Translations under genes and position numbers: made by a program | Notes under the pieces: generated by a model | Database searches by the model: none | Seen by the model: the letters and a program-made list of their open reading frames with translations, nothing else | What the model was told of the DNA's origin: nothing | Part shown: in pieces, positions 51,778-60,596 of the stretch | How positions within the stretch are numbered: the first letter of the stretch is position 1 | Layout of the letters: every line of letters begins with the position of its first letter | DNA from: Thiofilum sp039797965 | GTDB taxonomy: Bacteria > Pseudomonadota > Gammaproteobacteria > Thiotrichales > Thiotrichaceae | Assembly: GCA_039797965.1 (NCBI GenBank) | Contig: JBDKGX010000003.1 | Location: forward strand, 31,402 to 95,401 | Length of the DNA stretch: 64,000 bases | Reading direction: 5' to 3'

Positions 51778-52123
51778 AGTAGCTACCTGCTAAGTCACTT
51801 TATTGAAAGCAAAGGAATTACTCAAACCTACCCATTGGGGGAGTTGCGTTTTATTCATTAGAATATTAAAACATATCAATATAGTGACACTCTAACGAGT
51901 ACTCCTTTAGGATTAGAGCTAAAACCTAAATCTATATCTCAGTGGGAATAGATGAGTACTGGGTGTCCCTCCAATCTGTGAGATTCTAAGCATCAGAGGT
52001 TGAGGTCTACACTTAGCGCTACTTAAGAAGTGATGACTTCTTTTTTAGCAAATTTAATCAGTATTCCAGTGCTTGCCTTGGGCAAGTAGCAGGCCATAAG
52101 GTATCTAGTTCTAGGAGGCGAGT
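51778..52123 (+). promoter_or_regulatory. dsr operon upstream region
   Basis: 346 bases without a gene between the divergent dioxygenase gene and dsrA. It contains AGTACT sites at 51898 and 51955, an intrinsic-terminator-like hairpin (52025-52046), a second hairpin with stem CTTGCC/GGCAAG (about 52073-52087) and a strong AGGAGG ribosome site before dsrA. I see no convincing -35/-10 pair. The dsr promoter must lie here because no plus-strand gene precedes it. Confidence 0.6.
52025..52046 (+). terminator. Terminator-like hairpin in the dsr leader
   Basis: AAGAAGT (52025-52031), loop GATG, ACTTCTT (52036-52042), then TTTT. It has the full form of an intrinsic terminator in the plus direction, yet the upstream gene runs the other way. 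It lies 78 bases before the dsrA start, so it may be an attenuator or end a short leader RNA. Confidence 0.6.
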
Positions 52124-53422
52124 ATGGCATCTAAACATTACCCAACCCCAATGCTTGATGTGTTGGAAGATGGTCCTTGGCCCAGTTTTATCAGTGGTTT
52201 TAAGGCATTACGGGACAATCATCCTAGTGAGCGTATTCGCAATACTATTAATGGTTTATTAGGGCAATTAGAGCATTCTTACGAAACTCGTATGGGTTAT
52301 TGGAAAGGTGGCACGATTTCAGTGTTTGGTTATGGCGGTGGAATTATTCCGCGCTTTTCTGAAGTCGGTCATATGTTTCCTGAGTCTAGAGAGTTTCATA
52401 CCTTACGTGTGCAGCCTCCCGCAGGTAACTACTACACCACTGACATGCTCCGCCAATTAGCGGATAGCTGGGAAAAGTGGGGTTCTGGTCTGCAAACCTT
52501 CCACGGTCAAACCGGCAATATCATGTTCATCGGTGCAGATAGCAAAAACTATCAACACTTTTTCGATGAAATCAATGAATACGGTTGGGATTTGGGAGGG
52601 GCAGGCCCTTGCGTGCGCACGGGGATGTCTTGTGTCGGTTCTGCACGTTGTGAGATGTCAAACTGTAATGAGCAAGCCATTCACCGTCATTTATTAAATA
52701 CCTTCACGGATGACGTACATCGTCCTGCTTTACCTTATAAATTCAAATTCAAGGTATCGGGTTGCCCTAATGACTGCCAAAACTCAATAGAACGTGCTGA
52801 CTTTGCTGTGATTGGTACTTGGCGTGATGACATGAAGATCGATCAAGCCGAAGTTAAAAACGCCATTATGAAAAAAGCGGCGGAAATCGGTAAAGAAGGT
52901 GATCGCTCAGCAGGTCGTCAATATATGTTCGACAATGTGATTAGCCGTTGCCCCACTGGCGCGATTAAGCTCAATGACGATGACAGCATGACGGTAGATA
53001 ACAGTAACTGCGTGCGTTGCATGCATTGTCTAAACGTTATGCCTAAAGCGCTGCATGTGGGTGATGATAAAGGTGTCACTATCCTCATGGGGGGTAAACG
53101 TACTCTGAAAATCGGTGATTTGATGGGTACTGTTATTGTGCCCTTCATGAAGTTAGACACGGCTGAAGATTACGAGCGTATTGTTGAAATGGCACAAAAC
53201 GTGATTGATTTCTGGGCAGAAAATGGTCTAGAGCATGAGCGTTGCGGTGAGATGATCGAACGTATTGGTTTGGTGAACTTTTTAGAAGGCATTGGTATTG
53301 ATCCTGATCCTAATATGATTACTCGTCCACGTAATGTGTCTTATGTACGTATGGATGGTTGGGATGAGGCCGCCGAGGCTTGGTTTGAGCGCAAACGTGC
53401 GGAAAAAATGGCGGCAGCCTAA
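52124..53422 (+). CDS. dsrA: Reverse-acting dissimilatory sulfite reductase, alpha subunit
   Basis: A 432-residue catalytic subunit. With DsrB it binds siroheme and 4Fe-4S clusters and, in sulfur oxidisers, turns sulfide/sulfane sulfur into sulfite in the cytoplasm. The siroheme/4Fe-4S ligands are in CVRTGMSCVGSARCEMSNC (about residues 162-182) and SGCPNDCQNS. A ferredoxin domain carries ISRCPTGAIKL and NCVRCMHCLNVMPKAL. A strong AGGAGG precedes ATG. It starts the dsrABEFHCMKLJOP operon; dsrEFH and dsrL in the same cluster mark it as the oxidative type. No AGTACT site occurs in dsrA or dsrB. Confidence 0.98.
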   Translation: MASKHYPTPMLDVLEDGPWPSFISGFKALRDNHPSERIRNTINGLLGQLEHSYETRMGYWKGGTISVFGYGGGIIPRFSEVGHMFPESREFHTLRVQPPAGNYYTTDMLRQLADSWEKWGSGLQTFHGQTGNIMFIGADSKNYQHFFDEINEYGWDLGGAGPCVRTGMSCVGSARCEMSNCNEQAIHRHLLNTFTDDVHRPALPYKFKFKVSGCPNDCQNSIERADFAVIGTWRDDMKIDQAEVKNAIMKKAAEIGKEGDRSAGRQYMFDNVISRCPTGAIKLNDDDSMTVDNSNCVRCMHCLNVMPKALHVGDDKGVTILMGGKRTLKIGDLMGTVIVPFMKLDTAEDYERIVEMAQNVIDFWAENGLEHERCGEMIERIGLVNFLEGIGIDPDPNMITRPRNVSYVRMDGWDEAAEAWFERKRAEKMAAA

Positions 53423-53498
53423 TGGGTGTAGCGGCGCAATCTAAACAACGATTCGCTTAAAAAACGGTTAAGAATTTAGGTTTAAGGAGAGATGACGA

Positions 53499-54575
53499 AT
53501 GTCAGCCCCAAAAATGCGTGATCCCATCGAATCCGGTTGCCCCGATGGTTTCCAATATATGCATCCGGTCATGCGCCGTAACTATGGTCAATGGCTGTAT
53601 CACGAAGACCCACGCCCTGGTGTATTAGTACACGTTGCGCGTAGTGGTGAAAAGATTTGGACAGTACGTGCAGGTACTCAGCGTATTCTCGATGTGTTTA
53701 CCTTGCGTAAGCTCATGGATATTGGCGATGAGTTTGCCGATGGTTATGTGCGCTTTACCATTCGCTCGAATATTGAATACATGGTAGCTGATGGCGAGAA
53801 AGTCGAGCCACTAGTTAAAGCCTTAGAAGATGCTGGTTTTCCAGTAGGGGGGACACGCAACTCGGTTACCACTATGTCTCATACTCAAGGCTGGTTGCAC
53901 TGTGATATTCCGGGTACGGATGCATCAGGTGTAGTAAAGGCAATGATGGATGAGTTAATGGATGAGTTTAAGGGTTGGAATATGCCTAATCGTGTGCATA
54001 TGACAACTTCTTGCTGCCAAATTAACTGCGGCGGTCAAGGCGATATCGCTATTAACGTCCAACATGTTAAGCCCCCTAAAATCAATCATGCTTTAGTAGG
54101 TAATATTTGTGAGCGTCCTTCAGTCGTAGCGCGTTGCCCTGTAGCAGCGATTCGCCCAGCAATGGTCGATGGTAAGCCTTCGCTTGAAGTCGATGAGAAA
54201 AAATGTATTTGCTGTGGCGCTTGCTATCCTCCTTGCCCTCCCATGCAAATCAATGATCATCAATACACGCAATTAGCGATTTGGATTGGCGGTAATCACT
54301 CGAATGCGCGTGGCAAACCGACTTTCCAACGTTTAGTGGCAGCAGGTATCCCAAACAACCCACCGCGTTGGCCAGAAGCGACGGCTATCGTGAAGAAAAT
54401 CCTCAAGTGCTACAAAGAGGGCGCTCGTGATTGGGAGCGTATGAATGAGTGGGTGGAGCGCATTGGCTGGCCACGTTTCTTTGAAGTGACGGGTTTACCA
54501 TTTACTAAGTACCACATTGATAACTGGCGTGGTGCACGTAATAACTTAAACTCTTCCACTCACATTCGTTTCTAA
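53499..54575 (+). CDS. dsrB: Reverse-acting dissimilatory sulfite reductase, beta subunit
   Basis: A 358-residue partner of DsrA. The cluster/siroheme ligands are in TTSCCQINCGGQGDIAINVQ and RCPVAAIRP, followed by the ferredoxin domain KKCICCGACYPPCPPMQIND. TTMSHTQGWLHCD is the substrate-region block. It follows dsrA after 76 bases with an AGGAGAG site. The product forms the alpha2beta2 enzyme and meets persulfidated DsrC. Confidence 0.98.
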   Translation: MSAPKMRDPIESGCPDGFQYMHPVMRRNYGQWLYHEDPRPGVLVHVARSGEKIWTVRAGTQRILDVFTLRKLMDIGDEFADGYVRFTIRSNIEYMVADGEKVEPLVKALEDAGFPVGGTRNSVTTMSHTQGWLHCDIPGTDASGVVKAMMDELMDEFKGWNMPNRVHMTTSCCQINCGGQGDIAINVQHVKPPKINHALVGNICERPSVVARCPVAAIRPAMVDGKPSLEVDEKKCICCGACYPPCPPMQINDHQYTQLAIWIGGNHSNARGKPTFQRLVAAGIPNNPPRWPEATAIVKKILKCYKEGARDWERMNEWVERIGWPRFFEVTGLPFTKYHIDNWRGARNNLNSSTHIRF

Positions 54576-54586
54576 TTGGGTGATGC

Positions 54587-54979
54587 ATGAAATATACGCT
54601 TATGGTGAATGAAGGCCCGTATCAACATCAATCTGCGGATACTGCCTATCAATTTGCTAAGGCTGCTTTAGCCAAAGGACATGAGATTTTCCGTGTCTTT
54701 TTCTATCACGATGGGGTCAATAATGGTTCACGTTTGAGTGTGCCACCCAAAGATGATCGCTTAGTGCAAAAGCAATGGTCTGAACTAGCCCAGCAACATG
54801 GCATTGATATGGTGATTTGTATTGCTGCTGCTCAACGTCGTGGTTTGATGGATGCTAATGAAGCCAAACGTCAAGGTTTAGATGCTGACAATATTGCTCC
54901 GGGGTTTCGTATTTCTGGCTTAGGTCAGTTAATCGAAGGCAGTATTGAATCAGACCGTACTATCGTGTTTGGTGATTAA
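54587..54979 (+). CDS. dsrE: Sulfur transferase subunit DsrE
   Basis: A 130-residue subunit of the DsrEFH hexamer that carries sulfur toward DsrC. The active cysteine is Cys78 in MVICIAAAQRRGLMD, equal in number and context to Allochromatium vinosum DsrE. The presence of this cysteine with DsrH Cys20 marks oxidative Dsr systems. The gene begins 11 bases after dsrB. Confidence 0.97.
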   Translation: MKYTLMVNEGPYQHQSADTAYQFAKAALAKGHEIFRVFFYHDGVNNGSRLSVPPKDDRLVQKQWSELAQQHGIDMVICIAAAQRRGLMDANEAKRQGLDADNIAPGFRISGLGQLIEGSIESDRTIVFGD

Positions 54980-54990
54980 GGAGTACTTAC

Positions 54991-55395
54991 ATGGCAACTA
55001 AAAAGTTTATGTATGTGAATCGTAAAGCTCCTTATGGCACGGTTTACGCACTTGAATCACTCGAAGTGGTTTTGATTGCCGCTGCGTTTGAGCAAGAAGT
55101 GACATTAGCTTTTGTGGATGATGGAGTTTATCAAATCATTAAAAACCAAAAGCCGAAAGCGATTGGTATGAAAAACTTCTCTTCTACCTATAAGGCATTA
55201 GGGGATTATGACATTAAACAACTTTACGTTGAGCGCGAGTCTTTAGTAGAGCGCGGCTTAAGTGAAGAGGACTTAATGGATATTACCTATGAAGACGAGG
55301 ACGATGATTGGGCTGAAAAATCATCTCTCACCATTATTAGTCGAGCTGAGATGACCGAACTCATGGCAGCTCAAGATGTGACCTTTAGCTTTTAA
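54991..55395 (+). CDS. dsrF: Sulfur transferase subunit DsrF
   Basis: A 134-residue structural subunit of DsrEFH, with the DsrE/F-like fold (MYVNRKAPYGTVYALESLEV, EQEVTLAFVDDGVYQIIKNQ). It has no cysteine, as expected because the reactive ones are in DsrE and DsrH. The acidic loop YEDEDDDWAEKS sits near residue 100. Its ribosome site AAGGAG is fused to an AGTACT palindrome (54982). Confidence 0.95.
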   Translation: MATKKFMYVNRKAPYGTVYALESLEVVLIAAAFEQEVTLAFVDDGVYQIIKNQKPKAIGMKNFSSTYKALGDYDIKQLYVERESLVERGLSEEDLMDITYEDEDDDWAEKSSLTIISRAEMTELMAAQDVTFSF

Positions 55396-55407
55396 GGAGC
55401 GCTCAAT

Positions 55408-55716
55408 ATGTCAATGTTACACATTGTAAATAAATCGCCCTTTGAGCGTAATGCTTTAGAAAGCTGTTTAGGTCATGCCTCAGAAGGTGATGCAGTATTA
55501 CTGATTGAGGATGCAGTGATTGGCGCTGTAGCAGGCTCTAAAGCCGCTACTGCTCTGATGTCAGCTTTACCCACCAAAGCAGTGTATGTGCTTAGCGAAG
55601 ATCTCGCGGCACGAGGCATTGAATCAAGTCGTTTAGTTCAAGGTTTACAAGTTGTTGATTATAGCGGCTTTGTAGATTTAACAGTCCAACACGACAAAAC
55701 CCAAAGCTGGCTATAA
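55408..55716 (+). CDS. dsrH: Sulfur transferase subunit DsrH
   Basis: A 102-residue subunit of DsrEFH, related to TusB. Cys20 in NALESCLGHASEGDAVLLIE matches the conserved position of the family. It begins 12 bases after dsrF with AAGGAG and completes the dsrEFH unit immediately upstream of dsrC, the sulfur acceptor. Confidence 0.95.
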   Translation: MSMLHIVNKSPFERNALESCLGHASEGDAVLLIEDAVIGAVAGSKAATALMSALPTKAVYVLSEDLAARGIESSRLVQGLQVVDYSGFVDLTVQHDKTQSWL

Positions 55717-55747
55717 CTTTAAAACGTATTAACGTAGGAGATGCTGT

Positions 55748-56086
55748 ATGGCACTGGATATCGGCGGTAAATCTATCGCAACGGATGAAGAAGGTTATTT
55801 AGAAAACCTAAACGATTGGACACCAGAAGTCGCAACCGCTATGGCTCAAGCGGAAGAGCAACCTGTGACGCTAACGGACGAGCACTGGGAAATTATTAAT
55901 TTCTTACGTGAGTACTATGAAGAGTATCAAATTGCTCCTGCGGTGCGTGTTCTGACTAAAGCAGTTGGTAAACGTTTAGGTGCGGATAAAGGTAACTCTA
56001 AGTACTTATACAGCCTATTCCCTTATGGTCCTGGTAAACAAGCTTGTAAATACGCAGGTTTGCCTAAGCCCACAGGCTGCGTTTAA
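55748..56086 (+). CDS. dsrC: Sulfur carrier protein DsrC
   Basis: A 112-residue substrate-carrying protein. The flexible C-terminal arm KQACKYAGLPKPTGCV has both essential cysteines (Cys100 and penultimate Cys111), separating true DsrC from TusE-like relatives. It accepts sulfur from DsrEFH, presents it to DsrAB and is oxidised or reduced through DsrK. WTPEVATAMAQAEE and IINFLREYYEEYQIAPAVRV are family blocks. It has its own TAGGAG site. The downstream intercistronic region has strong secondary structure. Confidence 0.98.
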   Translation: MALDIGGKSIATDEEGYLENLNDWTPEVATAMAQAEEQPVTLTDEHWEIINFLREYYEEYQIAPAVRVLTKAVGKRLGADKGNSKYLYSLFPYGPGKQACKYAGLPKPTGCV

Positions 56087-56097
56087 TTTCACCGTTG

Positions 56098-56176
56098 TTC
56101 AAGGGTATTACGCCCTTGAGCCTCTACAAAAGTTCTATGAGGCCCCTGCAACATAGTATTTTCGCAGAGGTTTTTT
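56098..56176 (+). promoter_or_regulatory. Structured intercistronic region dsrC-dsrM
   Basis: CAAGGG (56100-56105) pairs with CCCTTG (56113-56118) right after the dsrC stop. Further on, CCTCT (56121-56125) can pair with AGAGG (56166-56170), which is followed by six T, with CTATG/CATAG as an inner helix. The first hairpin could protect the dsrC mRNA end; the second could cause partial termination before dsrM. Both would raise DsrC over the membrane complex. Confidence 0.5.
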
Positions 56177-56190
56177 AGCAGGAGTTGATT

Positions 56191-56952
56191 GTGACTTTCG
56201 TAAGTTTGCTTTACGGATTGTTGTTTTATTTTGCCACTTTTATCCTGATTGGCGGAGTGGCTCGCAAAATCCATCAATATTGGACAACACCTGCTCCATT
56301 AAAGATACCTACTACTCCCGCCCCGACCACCCAAAAAGGGGTGGTGTGGCGCATGTTTCGTGAAGTCGTATTTTTTGAGAGCTTATTCCGTTCTAATAAA
56401 GTGATTTGGTTATTTGCGTTTTTATTCCATATGGCATTGTGGTTAGTACTTTTACGCCATAGTCGTTATTTTGTGGAAACCGGATTTTTCCTTAACTTTA
56501 TTCAGCCTTTTGGTAAGTATGCCAGTTTCTTTATGGTGATTGGTTTAGCGGGACTTTGGGTGCGTCGTGTGGTAGTGGATCGAGTCCGTTATATTTCGGC
56601 GCCTTCAGACCACTTGATGTTAGCACTCCTACTAGGCATTGCTTTGTCTGGCATGATGATGACCTTTGTGTCTCATACCGATATTGTGCAGGTGAAGTCT
56701 TTTTTTAGAGGCTTAATGTTCTTTGATTGGCACGATCTGCCCGCCTCGCCGATTTTATTAGTGCATCTACTGTTAGTCGCAACGCTGATGATTATTTTCC
56801 CCATCAGTAAGCTACTACATGCTCCCGGTATTTTCTTTAGTCCTACTCGTAATCAGATTGATAACCCTCGTGAAAAACGTCATGTAGCTCCTTGGGCATT
56901 AGAGTTAGAAAAGCAAAACAAGATTTATTTGGACGAGGTCAAACATGGCTGA
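56191..56952 (+). CDS. dsrM: DsrM, membrane cytochrome b subunit of DsrMKJOP
   Basis: A 253-residue integral membrane protein of the NarI-like cytochrome b family with about five helices (VSLLYGLLFYFATFILIGGV, LFAFLFHMALWLVLL). Histidines in several helices can bind two b hemes. It handles electrons from quinone or DsrK. The GTG at 56191 is chosen because AGGAG lies 6 bases upstream; a TTG at 56185 would abut the ribosome site. It overlaps dsrK by 8 bases. Confidence 0.95.
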   Translation: MTFVSLLYGLLFYFATFILIGGVARKIHQYWTTPAPLKIPTTPAPTTQKGVVWRMFREVVFFESLFRSNKVIWLFAFLFHMALWLVLLRHSRYFVETGFFLNFIQPFGKYASFFMVIGLAGLWVRRVVVDRVRYISAPSDHLMLALLLGIALSGMMMTFVSHTDIVQVKSFFRGLMFFDWHDLPASPILLVHLLLVATLMIIFPISKLLHAPGIFFSPTRNQIDNPREKRHVAPWALELEKQNKIYLDEVKHG

Positions 56953-58531
56953 TTATGAAGTTCCTAAATTAACAGGTACTGGCTATGTTGAAGTACCTAA
57001 ACTCGAAGTCGGTACGATGGCAGGTAAAGGCCCTTATATCGCCAAACCTGATTTTCAAAAAGCCTTACATTTTCCGTCTGACTTCGATAAAGGGCAGGAA
57101 GCAGGTGAGCGTTATGAGTTAGTGCCAGACTGGAAAAATAAAGCCTTAGCCAAAATGGATGATTTGCGTCATCGCTATCGCTCCTTACAACTGTACTTAG
57201 ATATTTGCGTGAAGTGTGGGGCATGTACGGATAAATGCCATTACTTCATTGGGACAAAAGACCCCAATAATATGCCAGTGGCTCGCCAAGATTTAATGCG
57301 TAAAGTTTACCGTCGTTATTTCACATTTGCCGGTAAACACTTTCCTAAATTAGTGGGGGCGGTTGATCTGACTGAGGAGGTCATCGAGGAGTGGTACAAC
57401 TACTACCATCAATGCTCACAATGCCGTCGCTGCTCCGTATTTTGCCCCTATGGGATTGATACTGCTGAAGTTTCAATGGCAGCACGTGAAATACTTGACC
57501 ATATTGGACGCGGCTCTAAATACAATAATGAGATTATTAGTAAAGTCTTCAAAATCGGTAATAACTTAGGTCTACCGGGGATGGCATTAGCCGACACCTT
57601 AGAAGGTCTTGAGGAGGATGTTGAGGACGCCACTGGTATTAAAGTCCGTTTTCCTCTCGATGAAGAGGGAGCCGAAGTACTACTGGTGACACCTTCGGCT
57701 GACTTTTTTGCAGAGCCGCATGTGGATGGCTTAATGGGCTATGCCAAAGTATTCCACGAGGCAGGGATTAGTTGGACGCTGAGCTCCTATGCTTCTGAAG
57801 GTGCCAACTTTGGTATGTTCATTGGTTCTTACGAAAACATGCGCCGCATTGCGCTACGTATTCGTGAGGCCGCCATTAAATTAAAAGTAAAACGTATTGT
57901 ATTTGGTGAGTGCGGTCATGCGTGGCGCGTGGCGTATAGCTTCCTGAATACCTTAGCAGGCCCCTTTGACTTCCTTGATCCTAAGTACCCTGTGCCGCAA
58001 CACATTTTAGAAGTGACTTGGGGCTTAATCCAAGACGGTAAATTAGTACTCGATAAAACTGCTAACGACGACAAAGTACTCACCTTCCATGACTCCTGCA
58101 ATGTGGCACGTGGTTCACGGATGGGGGATAAACCGGGTGGACAATTTGAGTACCCACGTAATGTCATAAAAGCTGTCTGCAATAACTTCGTCGATATGCC
58201 TGCCGATACCATTCACGACGCCACTTTTTGTTGTGGCGGCGGTGGCGGCTTATTGACGGATGACTTAATGGAGTTACGGGTCAAGGGTGCTCAGCCTCGT
58301 ATGGAGGCTCTCAAATACGTCACCAACGAGCATGGTGTGACCCATATGGCAGCGATTTGTGCGATTTGTAAATCCCAGTTTACCAAAGTCATACCCTACT
58401 ACGGCTTTAAGATGGAGCAAATTGTCAGCGTCCATCAATTAGTAAGTAATGCGCTAGTCCTACAACGGCAAGTGTCGGTGCAGGCGCGTCCCGATGAAGA
58501 TGACGAGGATGAGGACGGTGATGAAGATTGA
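56945..58531 (+). CDS. dsrK: DsrK, HdrD-like catalytic Fe-S subunit of DsrMKJOP
   Basis: A 528-residue cytoplasmic-facing iron-sulfur protein. Two 4Fe-4S sites (DICVKCGACTDKCHYF and CSQCRRCSVFCPYG) precede CCG-type ligands (VFGECGHAW, FHDSCNVARG, TFCCGGGGGL and AICAICKSQF). In HdrB/HdrD these bind the noncubane cluster that reduces or forms disulfides, so DsrK is the site of DsrC redox chemistry (established model). The C-terminus is strongly acidic (DEDDEDEDGDED). It overlaps dsrM by 8 bases, and a 91-base gap with a small AACCTG/CAGGTT hairpin precedes dsrL. Confidence 0.97.
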   Translation: MADYEVPKLTGTGYVEVPKLEVGTMAGKGPYIAKPDFQKALHFPSDFDKGQEAGERYELVPDWKNKALAKMDDLRHRYRSLQLYLDICVKCGACTDKCHYFIGTKDPNNMPVARQDLMRKVYRRYFTFAGKHFPKLVGAVDLTEEVIEEWYNYYHQCSQCRRCSVFCPYGIDTAEVSMAAREILDHIGRGSKYNNEIISKVFKIGNNLGLPGMALADTLEGLEEDVEDATGIKVRFPLDEEGAEVLLVTPSADFFAEPHVDGLMGYAKVFHEAGISWTLSSYASEGANFGMFIGSYENMRRIALRIREAAIKLKVKRIVFGECGHAWRVAYSFLNTLAGPFDFLDPKYPVPQHILEVTWGLIQDGKLVLDKTANDDKVLTFHDSCNVARGSRMGDKPGGQFEYPRNVIKAVCNNFVDMPADTIHDATFCCGGGGGLLTDDLMELRVKGAQPRMEALKYVTNEHGVTHMAAICAICKSQFTKVIPYYGFKMEQIVSVHQLVSNALVLQRQVSVQARPDEDDEDEDGDED

Positions 58532-58622
58532 TGTGTAATCAATCTAAGTTAGACCGAGTACTTTGTCCCACAATGAATGAATTTAACCTGCGCTATCAGG
58601 TTCCCGACCGGAGAATATAAGC

Positions 58623-60581
58623 ATGGCAACAGCACCTGACGACAGCCGTTTACAAGGGCATACTTTCCGCCGTTTTAAAGATGGCAACTATGAATGGAAA
58701 AGTATGCACGATAAAATTTTCGTAGCCGATACTTCTCATAAGTGTCCAACTTACGTGCATAAAACACCACCTTGTCAGGGTGGTTGCCCCTCAGGTGAGG
58801 ATATTCGCGGTTGGTTGCAAATCGTACGGGGCATTGAAAAGCCTCCTGTGGGGATGACCATGCAGGAGTATGCTTTCCGCCGTTCGACTGAAGCTAATCC
58901 ATTCCCTTCGATGATGGGACGGGTGTGCCCAGCCCCTTGCCAAACCGGTTGTAATCGCAATGAGGTCGACGACTTTGTAGGCATTAATGCAGTTGAGCAA
59001 TACATTGGTGACACAGCGATTGCACAAGGCTTTCAATTTGAAACGCCTCCTGCTTTATCCGGTAAACGTGTTGCTATTATTGGTGGGGGGCCTGCGGGAA
59101 TGTCGGCGGCTTATCAATTACGTCGTTTGGGGCATGCCTCTACTATTTTTGAACAGCATCCTGAGCTGGGTGGCATGATGCGCTACGGGATTCCGGGCTA
59201 TCGTGTACCCCGCGATAAGTTAGGCGCTGAGCTGCAACGTATTTTGGATTTGGGTGATATTGAAGTCCGCTGCAATACCAAAGTAGGTACCGATGTAACG
59301 GTTGAGCAATTAGAGCAAGAATATGATGCGATTCTCTGGGCTTTAGGCTGCTGGAATGGTCGTGATCTATTCGTAGAAAAATTTGCTGAAACGCCCAACT
59401 GTATTTCAGCAGTCGATTTTTTAGAGGCTTTTAATAAAGGTACGATGAATTACACCGCGCCGCGCATTGTTTGCGTCGGGGGCGGTGATACTTCGATTGA
59501 CGTAGTATCGGTTTCACGCCGGATTGGTACGATTGCTAATTACGCTGAAAAACCAGAAGACTCTGCTACAGGTAAAATCGTTCATCCTCAAGAACCTATT
59601 ACCAAAGTACCTGCTCAAGTTACTTTGACCACATTGTTTAAATTAAACGAAATGACCGCCGCGGAGCATGAAGTGCAAGATGCTCTAAAAGAGGGCGTGA
59701 CCATTTTGACTCAAGTCATGCCTAAAGAAATTATCTTGGGTGAAAATGGTCGTGCGATTGGCTTAAAAGTGGTGGAATGCATCGTAAAAGGTAATATGCC
59801 TCAGGCAGTAGAGGGCGGCAAAGAAACCATTATTGAAGCCGATTTGATCGTATCCGCGATTGGTCAATTTGGTCGTTTGGAGGGTCTAGATACGCTCAAT
59901 AATGGTCGAAATTTAATTAATGCCGATTCCAGCTATCAAGTACCTGGTAAGCCTAAGCACTTTGCAGCAGGCGATATTGTGCGCCCGCACTTATTAACGA
60001 CCGCGATTGGGCAAGGTTCGATTGTTGCTGAAACGATTAATCAGTTTTTAAATGCACAAGAAATTACCAAGCGTCCTAAAGTCGATAAACATCACTTTGA
60101 CCTGATGCAAAAGTTGCAAGAAGTAGGTTTAGAGCCTGCTGCTTATGAAACTACGAAAGCCCCCGATTTACGGGGTACTTCAAGTATGAACTATGCCGTT
60201 CATAACTATGAAGATCGTGCTAAAAATGTAATCGTTCCTGCTAAGGATTTATTCTTAGGTCACTTTAAAGCCGACGCGCGTCGTATTCGTACGGAAGATG
60301 TTCCTACGGCTGAGCAAGTACTAGGGCATTTTGCAGAACGTATTAATTCATTAACTCAAGAAGATACCGTTGCAGAGGCTAAGCGCTGCATGAGTTGTGG
60401 TATGTGTTTTGAGTGCGATAACTGTGTCATTTATTGCCCGCAGGATGCGGTTTACCGTGTGCCTAAAAAGCAAGCTACTACAGGTCGTTATGTTGCAACA
60501 GATTATAATCGTTGTATTGGTTGCCATATTTGTGCCGATGTTTGTCCTACTGGCTACATTGAAATGGGCATGGGCGAGTAA
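58623..60581 (+). CDS. dsrL: DsrL, NAD(P)H:acceptor oxidoreductase of the Dsr pathway
   Basis: A 652-residue cytoplasmic Fe-S flavoprotein related to the GltD small subunit of glutamate synthase. The N-terminal cysteine region (TPPCQGGCPSGEDIRGW, then GRVCPAPCQTGC) binds 4Fe-4S. FAD binding is at VAIIGGGPAGMSAAYQLRR and NAD(P)H binding at IVCVGGGDTSIDVVSVSRR. A C-terminal ferredoxin domain (MSCGMCFECDNCVIYCPQ, then CIGCHICADVCPTGY) completes it. DsrL interacts with DsrAB and passes electrons to NAD(P) in sulfur oxidisers. The full-length C-terminal ferredoxin matches the DsrL-1 type. Confidence 0.96.
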   Translation: MATAPDDSRLQGHTFRRFKDGNYEWKSMHDKIFVADTSHKCPTYVHKTPPCQGGCPSGEDIRGWLQIVRGIEKPPVGMTMQEYAFRRSTEANPFPSMMGRVCPAPCQTGCNRNEVDDFVGINAVEQYIGDTAIAQGFQFETPPALSGKRVAIIGGGPAGMSAAYQLRRLGHASTIFEQHPELGGMMRYGIPGYRVPRDKLGAELQRILDLGDIEVRCNTKVGTDVTVEQLEQEYDAILWALGCWNGRDLFVEKFAETPNCISAVDFLEAFNKGTMNYTAPRIVCVGGGDTSIDVVSVSRRIGTIANYAEKPEDSATGKIVHPQEPITKVPAQVTLTTLFKLNEMTAAEHEVQDALKEGVTILTQVMPKEIILGENGRAIGLKVVECIVKGNMPQAVEGGKETIIEADLIVSAIGQFGRLEGLDTLNNGRNLINADSSYQVPGKPKHFAAGDIVRPHLLTTAIGQGSIVAETINQFLNAQEITKRPKVDKHHFDLMQKLQEVGLEPAAYETTKAPDLRGTSSMNYAVHNYEDRAKNVIVPAKDLFLGHFKADARRIRTEDVPTAEQVLGHFAERINSLTQEDTVAEAKRCMSCGMCFECDNCVIYCPQDAVYRVPKKQATTGRYVATDYNRCIGCHICADVCPTGYIEMGMGE

Positions 60582-60596
60582 GAAAGGATCAGCACA

